Positions 61,190-64,000 of a stretch of DNA of 64,000 nt are shown piece by piece. Positions within the stretch are counted from its first letter, which is position 1; each line of letters begins with the position of its first letter. The stretch comes from Amphiplicatus metriothermophilus. GTDB taxonomy: Bacteria > Pseudomonadota > Alphaproteobacteria > Caulobacterales > Parvularculaceae. Location: contig NZ_FZQA01000001.1 of the NCBI RefSeq assembly GCF_900199215.1, positions 558,001 through 622,000 on the forward strand, read 5' to 3'. Below the pieces are notes generated by a model. The model was not told the DNA's origin, did not search any database, and was given only the letters and a program-made list of their open reading frames with translations. The translations under genes were made by a program, and so were the position numbers.

Positions 61190-61220
61190 GTTCCATCCCT
61201 TTCCATGAAAAGCGCGCTTC

Positions 61221-61424
61221 TCAGCCGCCCGTCCCGCCGACCTGACGCGCGATGATGAACGTCAGCACGAAATAGGCGAGCCATATGAGGGCGTAAACGC
61301 CGTATCGGGTCGCAGCGGGCAGGCGGCCGACTTCTTTTTTGAGGAGCAGCCGGAACCACCACAGGCCCGCCGTAGCGACGATCGCCGCGACGAAGGCCGC
61401 GCCGGGGTCGAAGCCCGCGCCCAC
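61221..61424 (-). CDS. Small two-helix membrane protein inside the fab operon
   Basis: This 67-residue protein (GTG start at 61424) has two predicted helices, AFVAAIVATAGLWWFRLLL and YGVYALIWLAYFVLTFII, with a short basic loop between them. It fills the fabB-fabI gap, beginning 3 bp after the fabB stop and ending 31 bp before fabI. Co-transcription with the fatty acid genes is implied by its position. I do not recognise a family. It may be a lineage-specific addition. Confidence 0.6.
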   Translation of the reverse strand: MGAGFDPGAAFVAAIVATAGLWWFRLLLKKEVGRLPAATRYGVYALIWLAYFVLTFIIARQVGGTGG

Positions 61425-61427
61425 CGG

Positions 61428-62648
61428 TCAACCGTCATGCCGGGCGACGACAAGGCAGCCGTTCGTGCCGCCGAAGCCGAAGCTGTTGGTCAGGAAGCAG
61501 TCGATCTTCGCGTTGTCGATCCGTTCCCGGACGATGGGAAGCCCCTCGAACTCCGGGTCGAGGGTTTCGATATGGGCGGACGCCGCGATGAAGTCGTGCT
61601 TCATCATGAGCAGGCAATAGATCGTCTCCTGCGCGCCGACCGCGCCGAGGGAATGGCCGGTGAGCGACTTCGTCGAGGAGAAAGGCGGAATCCTGTCGCC
61701 GAACGTCTCGCGGATCGCCTGGGTCTCCTTCGAGTCGCCGACCGGCGTGGAGGTGCCGTGGGTGTTGATGTAATCGATCGGCTGGCGGACGGTCTCGAGC
61801 GCGCCTTTCATGCAGCGCACGGCGCCTTCGCCGGACAGCTGCACCATGTCGTAACCGTCGGAATTGGCGTAATAGCCGACGATTTCGCCGTAGATCTCCG
61901 CGCCGCGCGCGATGGCGCGCTCGCGCTCTTCCAGCACCACGACGCCCGCCCCGCCGGCGATGACGAAGCCGTCGCGATCCCTGTCGTAGGCCCGGCTCGC
62001 CACGGAGGGCCGGTCGTTGAAATTCGTCGACATCGCGCCCATGGCGTCGAAGAGATTGGACATGGTCCAGTCGAGCTCTTCGCCGCCGCCGGCGAACATC
62101 ACGTCCTGCTTGCCCCATATGATCTGTTCGGCGGCCGCGCCGATGCAGTGCACCGATGTGGCGCAGGCGGACGATATCGAATAGTTGACGCCGAGAATCT
62201 TGAACGGCACGGCGAGCGTCGCGGAATTGGTCGACGACATCGCCTTGGGCACGATGGTGGGGCCGATCTTCCTGGTGCCGCCGGTCTCGCGGGTCTTATC
62301 GGCGGCCTCGACGATCGCCCGCGTCGACGGCCCGCCCGAACCCATGATGATGCCCGTGCGCGGATGGCTGATTTCGTCCTCGGCCAGGCGCGCGTCCGCG
62401 ATCGCCTCCTGCATGGCGATGTAGTTCCATGCTGCGCCCTCGCCCATGAAGCGCCGGACTCGCCGGTCGAGCGCGGCCTCCACATCCACCTTCGGGCGGG
62501 CGTAGACCTGGCAACGGAAGCCGTGCTCGGCGAACTCCTCGGCGAAGGTGACGCCCGAGCGCCCCTCGCGCAGCGCTTCGGTCGTCTCCGCGGCGTTCGC
62601 GCCGATGGAGGAGACGACGCCGATGCCAGTGATGACGACGCGACGCAT
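61428..62648 (-). CDS. fabB: Beta-ketoacyl-ACP synthase I FabB
   Basis: This 406-residue condensing enzyme has the active-site Cys in [12 protein letters not shown], His residues in [12 protein letters not shown] and [13 protein letters not shown], and [12 protein letters not shown]. FabB elongates unsaturated acyl-ACPs and works with FabA in unsaturated fatty acid synthesis. I chose the ATG at 62648 ([13 protein letters not shown]). A TTG at 62669 overlapping the fabA stop is possible. The order fabA-fabB-fabI is typical of alphaproteobacteria. Confidence 0.97.
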   Translation of the reverse strand: MRRVVITGIGVVSSIGANAAETTEALREGRSGVTFAEEFAEHGFRCQVYARPKVDVEAALDRRVRRFMGEGAAWNYIAMQEAIADARLAEDEISHPRTGIIMGSGGPSTRAIVEAADKTRETGGTRKIGPTIVPKAMSSTNSATLAVPFKILGVNYSISSACATSVHCIGAAAEQIIWGKQDVMFAGGGEELDWTMSNLFDAMGAMSTNFNDRPSVASRAYDRDRDGFVIAGGAGVVVLEERERAIARGAEIYGEIVGYYANSDGYDMVQLSGEGAVRCMKGALETVRQPIDYINTHGTSTPVGDSKETQAIRETFGDRIPPFSSTKSLTGHSLGAVGAQETIYCLLMMKHDFIAASAHIETLDPEFEGLPIVRERIDNAKIDCFLTNSFGFGGTNGCLVVARHDG

Positions 62649-62665
62649 ATGTTCAATCCGGTTCG

Positions 62666-63205
62666 TCAAGCGCCGGCGCCGACCGCGCCCCCGCGCAGCT
62701 GTTCCTCGGAGAACAGGCCGACCCGCAGATCGCGCGCCTCGTAAATCGGGCGGTCGTCGACGAATACCGCGCCGTCGGCGATGCCCAGAATGAGATGCCG
62801 GTTCATTACGCGGCGAATGTCAATCGCGTAGCGCACAAGACGCGCGTCGGGCAGCACCATGCCTGAAAACTTGACTTCCTTCGCGCCCAGCGCGCGTCCT
62901 TTGCCCGGCAGCCCGGACCAGGTGAGAAAGAATCCCACAAGCTGCCACAGCGCGTCGAGTCCAAGGCAGCCCGGCATCACCGGATCGCCCGGAAAATGAC
63001 ATTCGAAGAACCAGAGGTCCGGGTTGATGTCGAGCTCGGCGACGACCCGCCCCCGGCCGTAAGCGCCGCCGTCGCGCCCGATCTCGGTGATGCGATCGAA
63101 CATCAGCATGGGCGGCGTGGGAAGCTGCGCCGAGCCGGGCCCGCGCAGGCCGCGAAGGCCGCATTCGAGAAGTTCTTCGCGCGTGAAGCTCGATTTATCC
63201 GACAT
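62666..63205 (-). CDS. fabA: 3-hydroxydecanoyl-ACP dehydratase/isomerase FabA
   Basis: This 179-residue enzyme dehydrates 3-hydroxydecanoyl-ACP and isomerises the product, the branch point for unsaturated fatty acids. The catalytic His and Asp lie in [21 protein letters not shown]. The hot-dog fold is otherwise complete. The ATG at 63205 ([12 protein letters not shown]) fits the family. The frame start at 63418 runs into the SH3 gene on the same strand. It heads the fab operon. Confidence 0.96.
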   Translation of the reverse strand: MSDKSSFTREELLECGLRGLRGPGSAQLPTPPMLMFDRITEIGRDGGAYGRGRVVAELDINPDLWFFECHFPGDPVMPGCLGLDALWQLVGFFLTWSGLPGKGRALGAKEVKFSGMVLPDARLVRYAIDIRRVMNRHLILGIADGAVFVDDRPIYEARDLRVGLFSEEQLRGGAVGAGA

Positions 63206-63257
63206 GAACCGCTCGGTGACTCCTGCCGGCGCTTGGTAGTCGCCTGTCGGGCGCCGG

Positions 63258-63824
63258 TCAATTGTGCGGAGCAACAGAAAGGTCGGCGCCCCACAGCCCG
63301 CCGCGCTCGGCCCACCCGCGCACCCCGCCGGCGGCGATTCGCAGCCAGCCGTCCTGGCGGCGCTCGATCTTCGCCATGACGCCGGGGGCGAGACGCGCCC
63401 GCGCCGGCGCCTGCGCATCGGGCCGGGCGCGCAATGTGGTTTCCGTCTGCGCGATCACATGAGAGACCTGGCCCAGCATGGTCTTGTGGATCCAGCATTC
63501 GGCGCCTTCGACGTCGCGGATCTTGCGCCAATGGTCGACGGTTTCGGCCACGACCAGCACCGGCGCGCCGGCGCGCACGTAGCGCGCCGTCACGGGATGG
63601 TCGAAGCTGGGGCCCGCGCGGCAGTAGGTCTCATCGCTCTTGAGGCTCACGAAACGCGGCACGGGCTCGCCGGACGGCGTGTTGGTGCGCCGCGCCGGCC
63701 GGGCGGAAAGAGCGTCTGCGGGCCCTGCAGCCATGGCGGGCCCGGCTTGCGCCGCGGCCGGCGCCGCGGTCAAATGAACGATGAGAACCAGCGTTTTCAG
63801 GGACGCGATCGCAAGGCGGCGCAT
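63258..63824 (-). CDS. Secreted SH3-domain protein
   Basis: This protein of about 188 residues has a signal peptide ([19 protein letters not shown], then AAPAAAQ) and two bacterial SH3-like repeats: [21 protein letters not shown] followed by [19 protein letters not shown], and [19 protein letters not shown] followed by [22 protein letters not shown]3_3 domains of this kind bind cell-wall peptides. It is divergent from a D-2-hydroxyacid dehydrogenase gene, a pairing common in alphaproteobacteria. Starts at 63845 or 63863 are possible. Confidence 0.87.
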   Translation of the reverse strand: MRRLAIASLKTLVLIVHLTAAPAAAQAGPAMAAGPADALSARPARRTNTPSGEPVPRFVSLKSDETYCRAGPSFDHPVTARYVRAGAPVLVVAETVDHWRKIRDVEGAECWIHKTMLGQVSHVIAQTETTLRARPDAQAPARARLAPGVMAKIERRQDGWLRIAAGGVRGWAERGGLWGADLSVAPHN

Positions 63825-63886
63825 CGTTCGGACTCGACGAAACATGTCAGGCGCGATTAACAAACCCTTTCCATGGCGCAGGGCCG

Positions 63887-63901
63887 TTAACGTCAGGTTA
63901 A
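63887..63901. promoter_or_regulatory. ctrA box: CtrA-type binding site (TTAA-N7-TTAA)
   Basis: TTAACGTCAGGTTAA is an exact TTAA-N7-TTAA match, followed by CC as in the full TTAACC half-site. It lies in the divergent gap between the SH3 gene and the D-2-hydroxyacid dehydrogenase gene. Function is inferred. Confidence 0.55.
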
Positions 63902-63950
63902 CCGACGCTCATCGGACCGCGCCCAGCGGAAAAAGGATCGTCGCGCGCGC

Positions 63951-64000
63951 ATGACGCAAGCCCGGCTCAAAGTCGCGGTGACCCGCAAGCTTCCTGATCC
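63951..64000 (+). CDS. D-2-hydroxyacid dehydrogenase, partial (N-terminus)
   Basis: Only 16 codons are in the window. The translation MTQARLKVAVTRKLPDP matches the N-terminal strand of glyoxylate/hydroxypyruvate reductase-type D-2-hydroxyacid dehydrogenases (K-V-A-V-T-R-K-L-P). An AAGGA lies about a dozen bases before the ATG. The gene continues past the right edge. The divergent SH3 partner supports the call. Confidence 0.6.
   Translation, partial: MTQARLKVAVTRKLPD

Overview
The window reads as chromosomal DNA from a high-G+C alphaproteobacterium. The evidence is a hybrid kinase that reads as CckA, two TTAA-N7-TTAA sites of the CtrA type, and alphaproteobacterial gene neighbourhoods: tsaB-rimI-fur, miaB-phoH-ybeY-corC-lnt-xre-metK, hemD-mitofilin-hemY, rdgB/hemW and fabA-fabB-fabI. 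A lineage near Parvularculales, Hyphomonadaceae or Caulobacterales fits the set, but I cannot fix the genus. Coding density is very high. No rRNA, tRNA, CRISPR array, transposase or integrase is visible.

Layout. 1-18.3 kb is metabolic and regulatory accessory DNA. It holds the end of dnaQ, a PQQ dehydrogenase, a TetR-P450 pair, a berberine-bridge-type flavoenzyme, three AraC regulators, cckA, a MarR/GST/cupin unit with two clear operators, an SDR, a D-aminoacylase-type amidohydrolase, an EF-hand protein and a patatin lipase. 18.4-21.5 kb holds hemW and rdgB, with a subclass B1 (NDM-like) metallo-beta-lactamase gene between them. 21.6-23.5 kb is a membrane-protein cassette: two tiny ORFs, two DUF2975-type proteins and an XRE regulator. 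24.9-28.1 kb holds rlmN and then a low-G+C islet with an AbiV-family gene and a small membrane protein, bounded by near-identical 28-bp repeats and followed by two palindromic intergenic repeats.

28.1-34.7 kb has arfB, an orphan 2OG-Fe(II) oxygenase-like gene, argG, gpsA, a TetR gene, and a 38-codon ORF followed by a structured RNA with C-rich loops and a strong terminator. 34.7-44.2 kb is housekeeping: tsaD, hemD, mitofilin-like, hemY and the fused malic enzyme. 44.4-60 kb has an Nfu protein, dodecin, a nitroreductase, tsaB-rimI-fur, a diiron carboxylate protein, and the miaB-to-metK chain with dut and a ThiF/MoeB protein. 60.4-64 kb carries fabI, fabB and fabA (with a small membrane ORF inside the operon), an SH3 protein and the start of a D-2-hydroxyacid dehydrogenase.

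The most interesting points are the AbiV islet, the NDM-like enzyme in a housekeeping pair, the candidate anti-Shine-Dalgarno RNA at 34.1 kb, the CtrA-type sites near cckA and at 63.9 kb, and several well-resolved paired operators. Long ORFs on the opposite strand of real genes are GC-rich shadows and are not annotated.
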